Assembly (NCBI RefSeq): GCF_036417845.1
Contig: NC_090012.1
Location: forward strand, 1,426,001 to 1,490,000
Reading direction: 5' to 3'
From: Apteryx mantelli
Lineage: Eukaryota; Chordata; Aves; Apterygiformes; Apterygidae
Length of the DNA: 64,000 nucleotides
In this document: in pieces, positions 49,716 through 60,058 of the stretch
Numbering within the stretch: the first letter of the stretch is position 1
Layout: every line of letters begins with the position of its first letter
Position numbers and translations under genes: made by a program
The notes under the pieces: generated by a model
What the model was told of the DNA's origin: nothing
The model's input: the letters and a program-made list of their open reading frames with translations, nothing else
Database searches by the model: none

Positions 49716-52669
49716 TTCCAAAAGCAATGCTGGCTACCAGATTCACAACTAAGGTGCTCCCTGCCCAGGTGTAGCTAGAGGTGTACTTCCAGTGTGTTGG
49801 TCTTTGGGGGGGGAAGGACTATTAGCAATATACATTTTGAGAAGTTATTGCAAGTGTTTCTTAGTCATGGATGGGGCTAGTGACAGTAAATTAAGCATAC
49901 GTGGTTTATTGTTGGTAAGTTAAACTTTTCCAGCATGCTGTTTAATTCTGCGCCAGAAAAGAGTAAGAGAAAAGCTTCCCTGAAGAAAGAGTTTTTTTTT
50001 CTTCTTCTTCTACTGATGTAGATGGTAAGCACCTGTCCTGTGCAATAAACAGGTTGCCACGGCAATCAAAAAAAGCTGCATTTGGAACATGTAGGAGCAC
50101 AGTCTGGCCTCAGCTAGGCTCAGCAGGGGATAGCCTCTGTAGGAGCATCTTTCTCAACTCATTTCATTTTTCATTTGAAAAGCCACGCTTTGGTGGATGA
50201 AGTATCTTGGACCGTGTTTCTGTGTGTGCGATTAGGGTACAACAAATAGGGTTAAGAAATAGATACTAGAAACAACCATTTGCCACCATCTGAGTATTAA
50301 TATTTTGATGCTGTGAGGTGCCAAAACCTCCTTCAGAGAGCTTTAACTAGAGTAGAGTAGTTGATGCTACTACAGCTTTTGTATTTAAGATACAGGCCAG
50401 TGCTGTGCAATTAAATCATGCAGATAACAAAAGAGCAGATTTAGTAATTCATCAGTGTGTGTTCAAAAATGGCAGAAAGACATTTCTTTCCAACAGAGGT
50501 TGAAGAGGCAAAGATGGAGGCATTGCTCCGCAAAATAGCGAGAAGCATCGCTCAGTTTCCTTTGCCTCTTTCCGATCCGCGGCAGATGTTTCCATTTAGC
50601 GAGCAGTGTGCATTTCTAAATCCTGGTTGTGAGATCACAGGCAGGCGGTGAACATTTTTCGAAGAAGTAATATTGTAATACTGATGCTTCATATTTCTGC
50701 ACGTCTATGTATTTTTTTTCTGCATGGGGCAATTTGAGAGCATTATTAGAAACATAATCGCTTAGGATTTTATTGGAACAAACTCACTAGGTGATTTAGA
50801 GTTCCCATTTTTGAAATTTTGATTATGCTTAACAGTAAGCTGTGCTAAATGTTAGACATGGCATTTTGGATCTAGAATGGTTGGAGATCATGTTCTTCTA
50901 CACAGGAGTCGGTAATTCACCTCAGCGGAGGATGAGTCACGCAAACAAATGTAGTTGCATCTCTTAAACATGAGCTGAATGAGATTTGTAAGAATTAGAA
51001 AAATGATGAAGAGATGCAGTGTTTGTGTGTCAGGCCCGCATTTTGTGTTTTAAAATGAAGCATGTTTCCAGGCTTTCCAGGGTGGTCTTACGTCAAGGGT
51101 AGACATACCTCATCTGACTTTAAGGTCAGCTCTAAGGGTTTTAGAAAAGTAAGTGAGCAGACGAGCAATTCTCCCCGTTGACGTTCCTTCTGAGCTGTGG
51201 CTGTAGTTCTGCGTTTTGTACGTGTTGCCTGGTCTCAGTTGACTGTTGAGTAACATGGCTTCAGCTCTAAAGCACATAAATGAGACTATTACAGAATAAG
51301 TAAAACTAACCCACTGTGCAAAAACTAAGACCAGCCTCTTAAGAAGCCTAAGCAGGTATGAAATGGAAAGAAAGTGCTTGAATATATTTTACTAACAATT
51401 TCAGTACAATTAATAGTCAGGTGCAAGAGAAGGAAGCAGATTATGCTGAAATAAATTTGTGTTGGATTGGAGAAAGGTACCATTGTAGCAAAGGCACTTG
51501 GCTAAGGACCAGAGTGAGGGTTGGGGGGTTTTTTGGTGGAATTTTTTTGTTGCAGTTGGTAAAATAGTATCTTTATGCTTTATTATTCACGCTGAAGCGT
51601 GTATGCTTTTCAAAGAGTGTAAGAAATCTCATTATGCCATAGTACCAATTCCAAGCTGTTAAATGTCTGTTATATAATGTAAATTTACAGCAAAGGCAAT
51701 CCAAAGTCTTTTCAGATGGAGCAAAGCAATAGGCCAATACCTGAAAATTATTGGAATTAAATATCACTTCCTCTAAATATCACTTAGACTTCAAATGATA
51801 GCCAATGATAACCTAATAACGTATTCTTGTAGGAGCATGCTTGTCTGTGTGATATCGAACATGACCCCCAGAAGATCTGAGATGTGGACATGCTGTAAGT
51901 CATGCTCATCTGCTAGCAAATTCTTCATGGAATTACATGACCACCTCAACCAGTTTTTAGCATGAAGTTTAAGCTGTGACAGTGCAGATGGTAACTGATG
52001 AAATGAGTTAATAAGCAACAGTTTAGAGAAGTTATTTTTGCTAGTGTCCCAGCTCTGTAGATAGTCTTATAAGCATGAAAATTACTCCTGCTACAGCTGT
52101 CTGTTGAGAAGCTGTGGAGTTCATGTTGGAGGTCCTTCCTGGGCTGCATCACCCACCGAGTCAGGGTCTTGAATTGGTGTCGCGCGAGGGCAGCAGCGTG
52201 GTGTGCAGGGAGACGGAGGGAGGTGGAAGCGCCTGTGCTCAGACCAAAGCCGGTTCCTAGCGTGGTAGTCAGGTGTGCTGTTCGGCATGAACTTGCCTGT
52301 GGATGCAACGAACAGTGTTGACTGTGCAGGGGAAGGAAGCGAAGGCTTTCTGTGTTTTGAAGAGCGAGGCATGTATTATCATGCAATCAGGTATGTTCCT
52401 GATGCAGTGTTTAGGTGATATTCCCAGAGCTGCTCTTAACAGTCATTCAGGACAAGGGCAATAATTCAGTTGGATGCAGCATTTCTTTACCAGTCACGAT
52501 TTCCTTGTGAATGTCATATATTTTGTAAGAGTAAATGCACTATGCCTATTGTTGGCTCTAAAAATCATTAAATTTAGTGCTGTGGTTTCTACATTAGCAA
52601 CATTTTATTTTATTTTTTTTTTTAACAGCATAGTGGTTTAAGTGAGGTGGTTATGTGCTGCTTTCTTAC

Positions 52670-52800
52670 AGCCCCAATGATAGTTAAGCCATTAAAATGC
52701 ATTAATATTTGCTAATGACAAAACAAGAGAATTACGATATTGTACAGCAGCCCATTTTTGGATAATTGCATATCTGTTAGACGTTTGTACCTAATGGGAG
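52670..52800. promoter_or_regulatory. AT-rich candidate conserved element
   Basis: CATTAAAATGCATTAATATT and GATAATTGCATATC supply octamer or homeodomain-like cores in repeat-free DNA. Pattern-based, low certainty. Confidence 0.2.
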
Positions 52801-53244
52801 TCAAAAGATGGAGCCATTAGGGACAAGAAGGGTTCAGAGCACAGGATGGAGTTACAACAGAAATGGGTTTCTTGAAAAAGCAAATATTTGAAAGATAAAG
52901 CTAGTAGTGCACTATGTTAAATATTATAAAAGCTGATGAGGAGAAAATGATTAGGAAGAAAGGCATTGCTAAGGGGAAAGTTATTAGAAAAAAATAAAGA
53001 CAGTGTAAGTATAAAGTAGACATTAGTTTTGTGCAACCTCTACTGTAAGATGTGTTTTCCAATAACTTAGTTGTACTTAATGAAAAACTTCTCTTACTGT
53101 TTTCCAGGTTGAACTGACACGCTGTCAAGTATATCAGTGTTCTGAATCGGAATTTGAAACCAGCCCTAAAAATCAGACATGCAGAAGTTATGTTTTCTAG
53201 AGTTATAGCTGCAATGTGAAAAATGCAGGGGTATTAACAGCATT

Positions 53245-53645
53245 AGATCATAGGATGACACAGGTGGGAAGAAGCCTTGGGGGCTCTAGCGCAGCCTCCT
53301 GCTCAGAGCAGGGTCAGCTCTGAGATCAGGCCAGCTTGCTCGGGGCTTTGGCTGGTTGGGGCATCCAAGGATGGAGATGCAACAACCTTTCTGGGCAACC
53401 TGCTCTGCTGCTTCAGAGTCCTCCTGGTGAAAAAGGTTTCCCTTGTATCTAGCTCAAACCTTAATTGTATCAGTTTCTGCCCTTTGTCTCTCAACCTCCC
53501 GCTGTGAAGATGAAAAGCCTGGCTCTGTCCTCCAAAACCTCCTGGTAGCCCAAGAAGGTCCCTGCCATGGGGTATCCCGGAAGCCTTCTCCTCCCCAGGC
53601 TGAACCAGCCCTGTTCCCCCCAGCTCTCCTTGCAGTGCACACGCT
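53245..53645 (-). mobile_element. CR1 LINE 3' portion, inverted (about 400 bp)
   Basis: The + strand reads ATCATAGGATGACACAGGTG, GGAAGAAGCCTTGGGGGCTC, CAGCTTGCTCGGGGCTTTGG, CTGGGCAACCTGCTCTGCTG and TCTCCTCCCCAGGCTGAACC in the order expected for a reverse-complemented CR1, starting with its 3' terminus (ATCATAGAATCATAGAATGG in typical copies). The short open frames inside are CR1 by-products. The copy is 5'-truncated and inactive. Confidence 0.9.
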
Positions 53646-55500
53646 TCAGCTGTACCGAGGGTTGGGGGGGGAGAGGGGGGTTGATTGGTTGGTTTGTCTT
53701 TTTTGTTTGTTTGTTTTACAAAATATTTTGCAGAGACTTGGTTAGAATTGCATGCAACTAAAGATTAACCTCTAACAGGTGAATGTGTAACGCTGGTTAA
53801 AATATAAGCATGTGGTTTAAACTTTGACTTTCACTCTCCTAATTAAAGTAATAACACTGTATAAATGATGGGTTAACTCTGAGAAAATTTTATTTTCTCT
53901 GTGGAGCTTTAAGTTTGATCTAACCAAACTGTTTTCTGGCCTATGCAACAGTACTATGATATTGTATTTCTATACTTAAAGGTCCATTTCCCTGTGAAAG
54001 AGCTCTGGCTCAGGGAAATCACTAAAGTGTCTAGGGAAAAAAAAAAATCATTCCATGAGAATCTGCTGACTTACCACAACCTGCACCCTTGCAACCCAAG
54101 TCTTTGGTAGCCTCCTCTGCAGGTAGCTGACTCGGCAGGGTGTGCGGTTGTCCTTGACCTGGGGCCCAGCTGCGGACTCTATTGTGTTGCATCGCTTGTT
54201 CTCAAAGGCAACGGTTTGTTGTTCTTATGGTATTCTGCATTTACCCACTACAGCAAGGGATTTGTGTGTGGAATTAACTGTAGTCAGCTATGATCTCTGG
54301 TATGCTAGGGTTTATATGTGAAGTAAAACTAAATGTGCTCATTTTCAGGAAGACAGCTGCTTTTCCTCTCTCAGACGGAGTAGGACTTGCCAGCTAGGTA
54401 GAATTTGGAGTAGGGTTGTACCTGGATGCTCTCACAAAACACATAGTTTGAATCCTTTACATTGCAGATTGTGAACTTTAACCTTGTGGTTGCTTGAATC
54501 ACCACAGTTAATGCTTAGTAATTTTTTAGTCAGCTAGAGGAAAAGTAGAAATGAAAATCTATCCTTGGTATAGCAGGCAAGCACTTTAGATACAATAGGA
54601 AATAACTTGCATGTGCAAGAGTTCATAGAGATAATTTCATTGACCAAAAATGTGTAATTATAACATTTATTTTCCAAAGCTGCTACCTGTGTTGCACAGA
54701 AAAAAAACATATACCTGCTTCTCTCATTGAATATAACCTTGCTTTTCAGAAATGCCTTTGAAGGTATTTCTCTTCCACATTACTTGCTGTAGAAATCTTA
54801 GTTCCCTGCCACCTTTGGGGGGGGGGGGGGAACCTTTTTAAAATATGCATTTCTCCAGAGAGCTCACTACTCAGGATAAGTAAGACTGAGGGGGGACACA
54901 GATGAGTTTGAGGGGTAAACCAAACAAGCTGTTAGAAATTTCTGATGGCAAAAGGTGAAGGGAACATAATCACTGAGAGTAACGAACTGGGAGACGTGCA
55001 GGTTGAAATGGGGTTCAGACCTGAGTCAGGATGTATCTGCAAAGAGAAAGCTATGTATGTGGTACATTTACCTAAGAAATCCTGTGCATTTAATTGTCTT
55101 CCCCCCCCACCCCCCACCCCTTGTGTTCCTCTCACTTGGTATCATCTTTGCATCCTGCTTTTCTTCTGCCTATTAAAGTTCAGCTGCCAGTGTGACTGGT
55201 TGTCTGTGAAGAGCTGCTGGAAGGCAGATAACCTGGTTCGTGTATCCCAGAGCAGTTGTTATCTTGTAGTGATGGACGGTTGCCTCACAGTCGATCTTAA
55301 GAGTTTCTGTCAACGAGTAAGCAGAGCCAAAGTAGGAAAGAATTAGAAGCGCTTAGCTCTGAAAACATCTGATTTAATATTAGCGGTTAGTTAATTTAAT
55401 GTCTCAGAAGGTGTTTCCAGTTTACACAGGTGTGCTTGTAATGAAAGTTTCAGTGTAAACCTATTTCTAGTGTCCAATTAAAGTTTATTTATCTGGATTT
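53646..55500. other. Intron end before the LRFN exon
   Basis: The stretch includes G14 at 54,817-54,830 and a C-rich tract at 55,101-55,120. A 133-codon frame at 54,945-55,346 spans the C-rich tract and has no domain or conserved look, so it is not called. No other gene was found. Confidence 0.5.
54817..54830 (+). repeat. Poly(G) run, 14 bp
   Basis: Uninterrupted G14, a possible G-quadruplex former and a spot for sequencing error. Confidence 0.9.
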
Positions 55501-55501
55501 C

Positions 55502-55521
55502 TTCTTTTTTTTCCCCTCTAG
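55502..55521 (+). other. Splice acceptor of the LRFN coding exon
   Basis: A pyrimidine-rich tract (CTTCTTTTTTTTCCCCTC) runs into TAG at 55,519-55,521, giving an exon start at 55,522 and a 19-nt 5' UTR before the ATG. This shows that the transcript begins in at least one upstream exon. Confidence 0.8.
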
Positions 55522-55540
55522 GTTTGCTATTTTTCTTACG

Positions 55541-56916
55541 ATGGAAAGGCTGGTTGTCTATCTATTGGTTATTAGCACAGCTGTGAAGGCCATGATGTGT
55601 CCCAAAAGATGTATGTGTCAAAACCTGTCTCCATCCTTCACAATTCTCTGTACGAAGACTGGACTTCTCTTTGTGCCCCCCAGTATTGACAGGAGAACAG
55701 CAGAACTTAGGTTAATGGATAACTTTATCACTACACTTAGGAGAAAGGATTTTGCAAACATGACTAATCTAATTCATTTGACACTATCGAGAAATACAAT
55801 AAGTCAAATTATGCCTTATGCATTTTTTGATCTTAAAGGCCTTCACGCCTTACACTTGGATAGTAATAGACTGACTTATATCAATGAAGATCATTTCAAA
55901 GGCTTAATTAATCTTCGGCACTTAATACTCAGTAACAATCAATTAAATTACATCTCTCCTGGGTCGTTGGATGACTTTATTGAAACAATTGAAGACTTGG
56001 ATCTGTCCTACAACAATCTCGTTAACGTTCCTTGGGAAACAATTGCCAAACTTTCTAATGTCAATACGGTTAGTTTGGATCATAATCTCATCGAGTTTGT
56101 GCCAGAGGGAATCTTCTCAAATCTTCACAAACTTGCCCGGCTAGACATGACATCCAACAAGTTGAAAAAGATCCCTCCCGATCCTTTGTTTTCGAGAATA
56201 CCAGTGTATGCTAAATCTAAAGGATCTCCACTGTCATCTCTGGTGCTTAGTTTTGGAGGGAATCCTTTGCATTGCAACTGCGAACTAGTGTGGCTGAGAC
56301 GTCTCACCAGGGAAGACGATCTAGAAACATGTGCCTCCCCGCCAGAACTGATGGGCAAATATTTTTGGTCTATTAAAGAGGAGGAATTTGTCTGCGAACC
56401 TCCGATGATAACACACCGAACCCCAAAATTGACGGTAACAGAAGGGCAAAGCGTCTCTTTGAAATGTAAAGCTGTTGGCGATCCGGACCCATACGTTCGC
56501 TGGATTTCACCTGATGGGAAGCTGGTCTCTAACACATCTAGGACTATTTCTTATGAGAATGGTACTCTGGATATTTTGGCTACTTCTCTGACTGAGAAGG
56601 GCACGTTTACCTGCATAGCATCAAATGCTGCGGGAGAGTCAACCGCTCCAGTCGAACTCCTCGTTACCCCATACCCTAACCTTGCTAACAGCACCAACTG
56701 TGATAAAGATGCTGAGCCTGGCCCTTCAGATATTCTTATATCTGCCAAATCAAGTTTTCCAAATGAAACAAAGGCTCAGCAAGAGAAGGCGGTCACGGTC
56801 GCTGAGCTGACGTCATCCTCTGCTCTTATACAGTGGCCTTCTCAGCATCACCTCCCTGGGATTCGAATGTACCAGATCCAGTATAACAGTTCTGCCGATG
56901 ACATATTAGTGTACAG
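55541..56916 (+). CDS. LRFN3: LRFN/SALM synaptic adhesion protein, first coding exon (LRFN3-like), partial
   Basis: Encodes 458 full codons plus two bases of a type I membrane protein of the synaptic adhesion-like (SALM) family, which acts at neuronal surfaces in neurite outgrowth and synapse organisation. Visible order: signal peptide 1-17; LRRNT with Cys 20, 24, 26, 37; leucine-rich repeats about 52-210 ([33 protein letters not shown]); LRRCT from [12 protein letters not shown] at 241 with Cys 245, 247, 264, 285; Ig C2-like domain with Cys 309 and 358; start of FN3 from about 416. N-glycosylation sequons lie at 73, 331, 340, 383, 408 and 449. The ATG has A at -3 and G at +4. The exon ends at a family-typical point (DDILVYR) with a phase-2 donor. 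[33 protein letters not shown] and [14 protein letters not shown] favour LRFN3 (SALM4) over LRFN1, 2, 4 and 5, from memory of those proteins. Family is certain; the paralogue is likely. The apparent stop at 56,918-56,920 is intronic. Confidence 0.85.
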
Positions 56917-56922
56917 GTAACC
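56917..56922 (+). other. Splice donor after the LRFN exon
   Basis: GTACAG|GTAACC: the exon ends at 56,916 within an Arg codon (AG|), so the intron is phase 2. Family members are interrupted at the equivalent place, just before the MIP motif that continues the FN3 domain. Confidence 0.8.
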
Positions 56923-59900
56923 CTGCTCGCCTAGCCATTCTGATACTTCTGTGAACTAGGAAGCAGAAGTAACAAAAAATAGTAGCGTAGTTGAAAGTAT
57001 TTGGTATAATGACAGATATCTTGCAAGCAGTAACTGTGTAAATGAGGGGACGAGGGGACACTGGCCTTCTTAGACTCTGCTCGTTAAGCTCCCATCGTTG
57101 AGGAGTTACACTGTTAAAACTAACAGTATGTCTGTTTCTGTGTTGCCTCTTGAGGGTCTCTAAACTCTTTACAGACATAATTAAGCTTTGCAGTCCAGCT
57201 CAGTGGACCGAGTGAAGCTGATGAGCGTTACTTCAGTTGCTCTATTTAAGGAAATGGAGATGGAGATTTTCGTTACTAAAATTATGCTAATTAAATGTAA
57301 TTATTTTACCTAAAAATGTGGGGGAAGAGAGAAAAATCAAGATCTGCCAAGTTGTTATGTTTAGTTGCATTCTGCTTGTATGGATATGGTCTTATTCACG
57401 TCTTGTGCATGTTACGCTGAACCTTTAGCCCACGTTAGTCATGGCATGCTTCCTTTACTCCACTCGTGTGCTGTCCTGCGGATAAAACTGCTGGTATAAA
57501 TTGGATATTTGACAGAAAGTTTTATATCATACATGTTGTGTGGATTTTGCATTTAAAGGTACAGATTTGTTCACTGGAGTTAATTTGGTAAAATTTGCTT
57601 GGGATTAACTGCTCGATATTCAGTTTTGTTGGGCATCATGCAGATTAAGTTTAGAGCTGCTCCTTCCTGCCATGGCGATCGTCTTTCCAGTGATAGGGCT
57701 TTTTGTTTATAGGCCTTTGTGATTAAATGGACAGGATGGGGGTAGCATGCCATTAAAGAGGGAGCTAGCATTTGGAGTTAATGTTGCAGTCTTGCGCGTT
57801 TCGTAAGGTTGATGACTTCTCTAAACGGAATAATTATGATTATCTGGTGATGGCAATAAAGTTTGGAGTGGAAAAGCGAAAGGAAAATTGCATCTAATAG
57901 CTTTAGAAACATACCTGAAAGTCTGGGTACAAATATGCTACTTTAGAAAGCAGTGCTCTAAGGAAAGGAACGTAGAATAGGTGTTCCACCGGGATTCTTA
58001 TTTAAAACTTGCACTATTGCAAGCAAAGTCTTGTAAGAAGCTGAATTGTGTAAGAAAAATAAAAATACCTGTTTGCATGAGTCCTTTAAATAGACTTTCC
58101 AAGCTGCGTTTCATTTAACAGTCACTTGAGATTTTTAAAGTCTCATCTTAAAATGCCCATCTTCCGTCTCATTGAGGAAGGATGACATTCTGCTGTTGTC
58201 ATGGCTTCAGGCTAGAAAGGAAGCAGGGATGCGCAGCAAAGATCGGCACGGACCTTTTAAGGGAGGGTGGGGGCATGCTTTGTTGGCATCTGGTGTGGAT
58301 GGTGCGGAGCTGCTGGAAGATGAAGCTGTGTTTAATTGTCAGCTGTGAGAACATTTGTGATGCTTCTGTTTAAAAGAACTGCAAAGTTGTGAAATCATGG
58401 GAAACATGAAACAGATGTCTCAATAGCTGTGACTGGGATCTCTAAAGGGATTTTATGCAGCTCTCACGTTAGCAAGTAAATTGAAGCAAAGAAAGTTGAG
58501 AAGCAGCTAGAGCTAGTGTGATCGGCCAGCAGTGGTACCCAACGGCTGCATCAGAGGCATTGCCAGTGGGATAAGAGAGTTGTTTAATGGGATTATTCAT
58601 CCCTGCCATAGCAGCCGGTCAGATGGCTTGACAGCCTTCGTACAATCGCAACAATTTGCTATTGCTGAGTTTTAAACTTTCTAAAGTCTCTAAAAATATG
58701 TGAGTGACTCATGCGGTAGCTCATTAATAGATCTGTCTGTAAAGAGCTGAGTTGAATACTGCTTCTCAATGGCCTTGGACCTGGAGAAGATCTATATGGA
58801 GGAAATGGGGAAAAACACCGTGTTGACATGTCCCTTTCTCAACCCTGATTCCTGTTAACCAAGAGGCTCAGTTTGGTAACAAAGCCATGAAAGACTTTCT
58901 GCTTTAAATCGCAGAGCAGTGATTTCAACTAATACAGTGTAACAGACTACAGTATAATGGGCCTCTCAAAGATGAAAAATTCATGTGTTCTTGTTCGGTT
59001 CCCACAGTGAGTAATCATCAAATATAGATTCTTAAGAGAAGTTTTGTACTGAAGTGACAGGAATGATAATTGGGCTGTAATTCTGCATTTGCGGTTATCT
59101 GAGCAGCTGCTACTCTAAGTTATGCTATAAATGCATGGGTGTTTTAAGTTGAGCGCATTAATGGACAGTGTGGGCCTCGGGGGCTAGGAAGCCCCAGACC
59201 GTGTGCTAACCCTGTGTAAAGCCTCTCACAGAGGCCGTGTTTCCGGTAAGTTGCCTAAACATGTTTCATGGAGTGAGTTTGTTGATGTATGAAGGTGTAG
59301 AGAGATGTGTAGTAGCCTACCCAGCAGTGGCAGTGCTTCCATCTCGACAAAGGAGTTTTACAGAAGATGGAAAGCTTCCTTCTGCCTAGAGCACAGGTGA
59401 TAGCATTTCTGCTGTATAATTTATTTCTGGCAGATGATAGCTTCCTGCTTGGGAAAAATATTAAGTAGTGCAAGATGCATCAGAAATGTGTTCCTTTTGT
59501 CAAGGTGAGCGGTATTAAAACCCAGTGTATGCTTTCAACCATGGGAAGAGCAGTTGCTATGGTAACTTTGCTTTATCTTGAGAATTTAAATAGTTCTGCT
59601 TCCTTCTGCCTGCTCCTGACTCCTTTATTTTTCCTCACCTTTCCATTTCCTTCTTCCTCTGGGTAAAAGTTTGTGGGTAAGTGCACTTTCATCTGTGTCT
59701 GCATTGCGATCCTGTGAAGGGGAAAGGGAGGAAGATGATATTCTCCCAAATTTTCCTGTTAGACTGCGACCAATTTCTCCAGCCGCATACAGTGGGGGAA
59801 AATGCGTGCAACCTGCCTGTGGTTATTATTACGTAATTGCACCATAATTTCCCTCGTCGTTCCCAGTTTGGGAAATTCAAAACACACAGCCACACAGCAT

Positions 59901-59930
59901 TTTTCCCAGTGCTGAATATGGAAAGGAAAG
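56923..59930 (+). other. Downstream LRFN intron, nothing recognised
   Basis: The next LRFN exon should encode the rest of FN3, the membrane segment and the tail. No such sequence appears on the + strand to the end of the window. Two small adjacent hairpins (GGGGCT/AGCCCC at 59,180-59,195 and GCCTCT/AGAGGC at 59,221-59,235) are the only local structures noticed. Confidence 0.55.
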
Positions 59931-59931
59931 C

Positions 59932-60058
59932 AGGAGTTTTGCTTCTGGCTCTGCTGCTTACTGTGTTGCTTCAGGTGAGTCACTTAACTTCTGTCTCCCT
60001 TTCTGAAAAAGAGACTATCATACTGACCTTTCTCCTGGGACAGTGGTGAGAATTAGTT
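59932..60058 (+). mobile_element. MIR SINE (mammalian-wide/amniote interspersed repeat)
   Basis: CTGGCTCTGCTGCTTACTGT, then GAGTCACTTAACTTCTGTCT, CCCTTTCTGAAAAAGAGACT and GACAGTGGTGAGAATTAG follow the MIR consensus in order (CTGGCTCTGCCACTTACTAG, AAGTCACTTAACCTCTCTG, TTTCCTCATCTGTAAAATGG, GGTTGTTGTGAGGATTAAAT). The + orientation is clear. It is an ancient insertion predating the bird lineage. It creates a deceptive signal-peptide-like frame ending at GTGAGT (see rejected items). Confidence 0.8.

Larger units (their letters stand above)
33666..53240. other. Long intronic stretch without recognisable genes
   Basis: Nearly 20 kb of AT-rich DNA with few repeats. Notable contents are listed separately: the three-frame open region at 37.05-37.62 kb, the nested inverted repeat at 40.2 kb, poly-C/T tracts, and AT-rich enhancer-like blocks at 44.2, 49.6 and 52.7 kb. 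All other open frames are short and without known domains. Confidence 0.5.
903..55521 (+). other. Putative 54.6-kb intron in the 5' UTR of the LRFN gene
   Basis: The span begins with GTGAGC after the CpG-island exon and ends with a pyrimidine-rich acceptor before the LRFN coding exon. No convincing protein-coding exon of another gene was found inside it on either strand; the long open frames at 10.2, 37.1 and 54.9 kb lack family resemblance, codon bias and splice context. Large 5' UTR introns are known in LRFN-family genes. Joining these exact two ends is inference. Confidence 0.4.

Noticed and set aside
53277..53745. Short frames on both strands
   Set aside because: By-products of the inverted CR1 copy at 53,245-53,645.
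54945..55346. 133-codon + strand frame just upstream of the LRFN exon
   Set aside because: It spans a C-rich simple repeat and has no recognisable domain; the true LRFN exon starts at its own acceptor at 55,522.
56125..56810. Minus-strand (136 and 65 codons) and alternative + frame ORFs within the LRFN exon
   Set aside because: Shadows of the LRFN reading frame.
56917..56920. Stop codon TAA as the end of a short, secreted LRFN protein
   Set aside because: It lies in GTAA, a splice donor at the position where family members are interrupted; intron retention could still use it, but that is not the default reading.
59918..59974. Apparent first coding exon of a secreted protein (hydrophobic 19-residue leader followed by GTGAGT)
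   Set aside because: The leader and the donor fall inside a MIR SINE; the GTGAGTCACTTAAC string is the MIR core.
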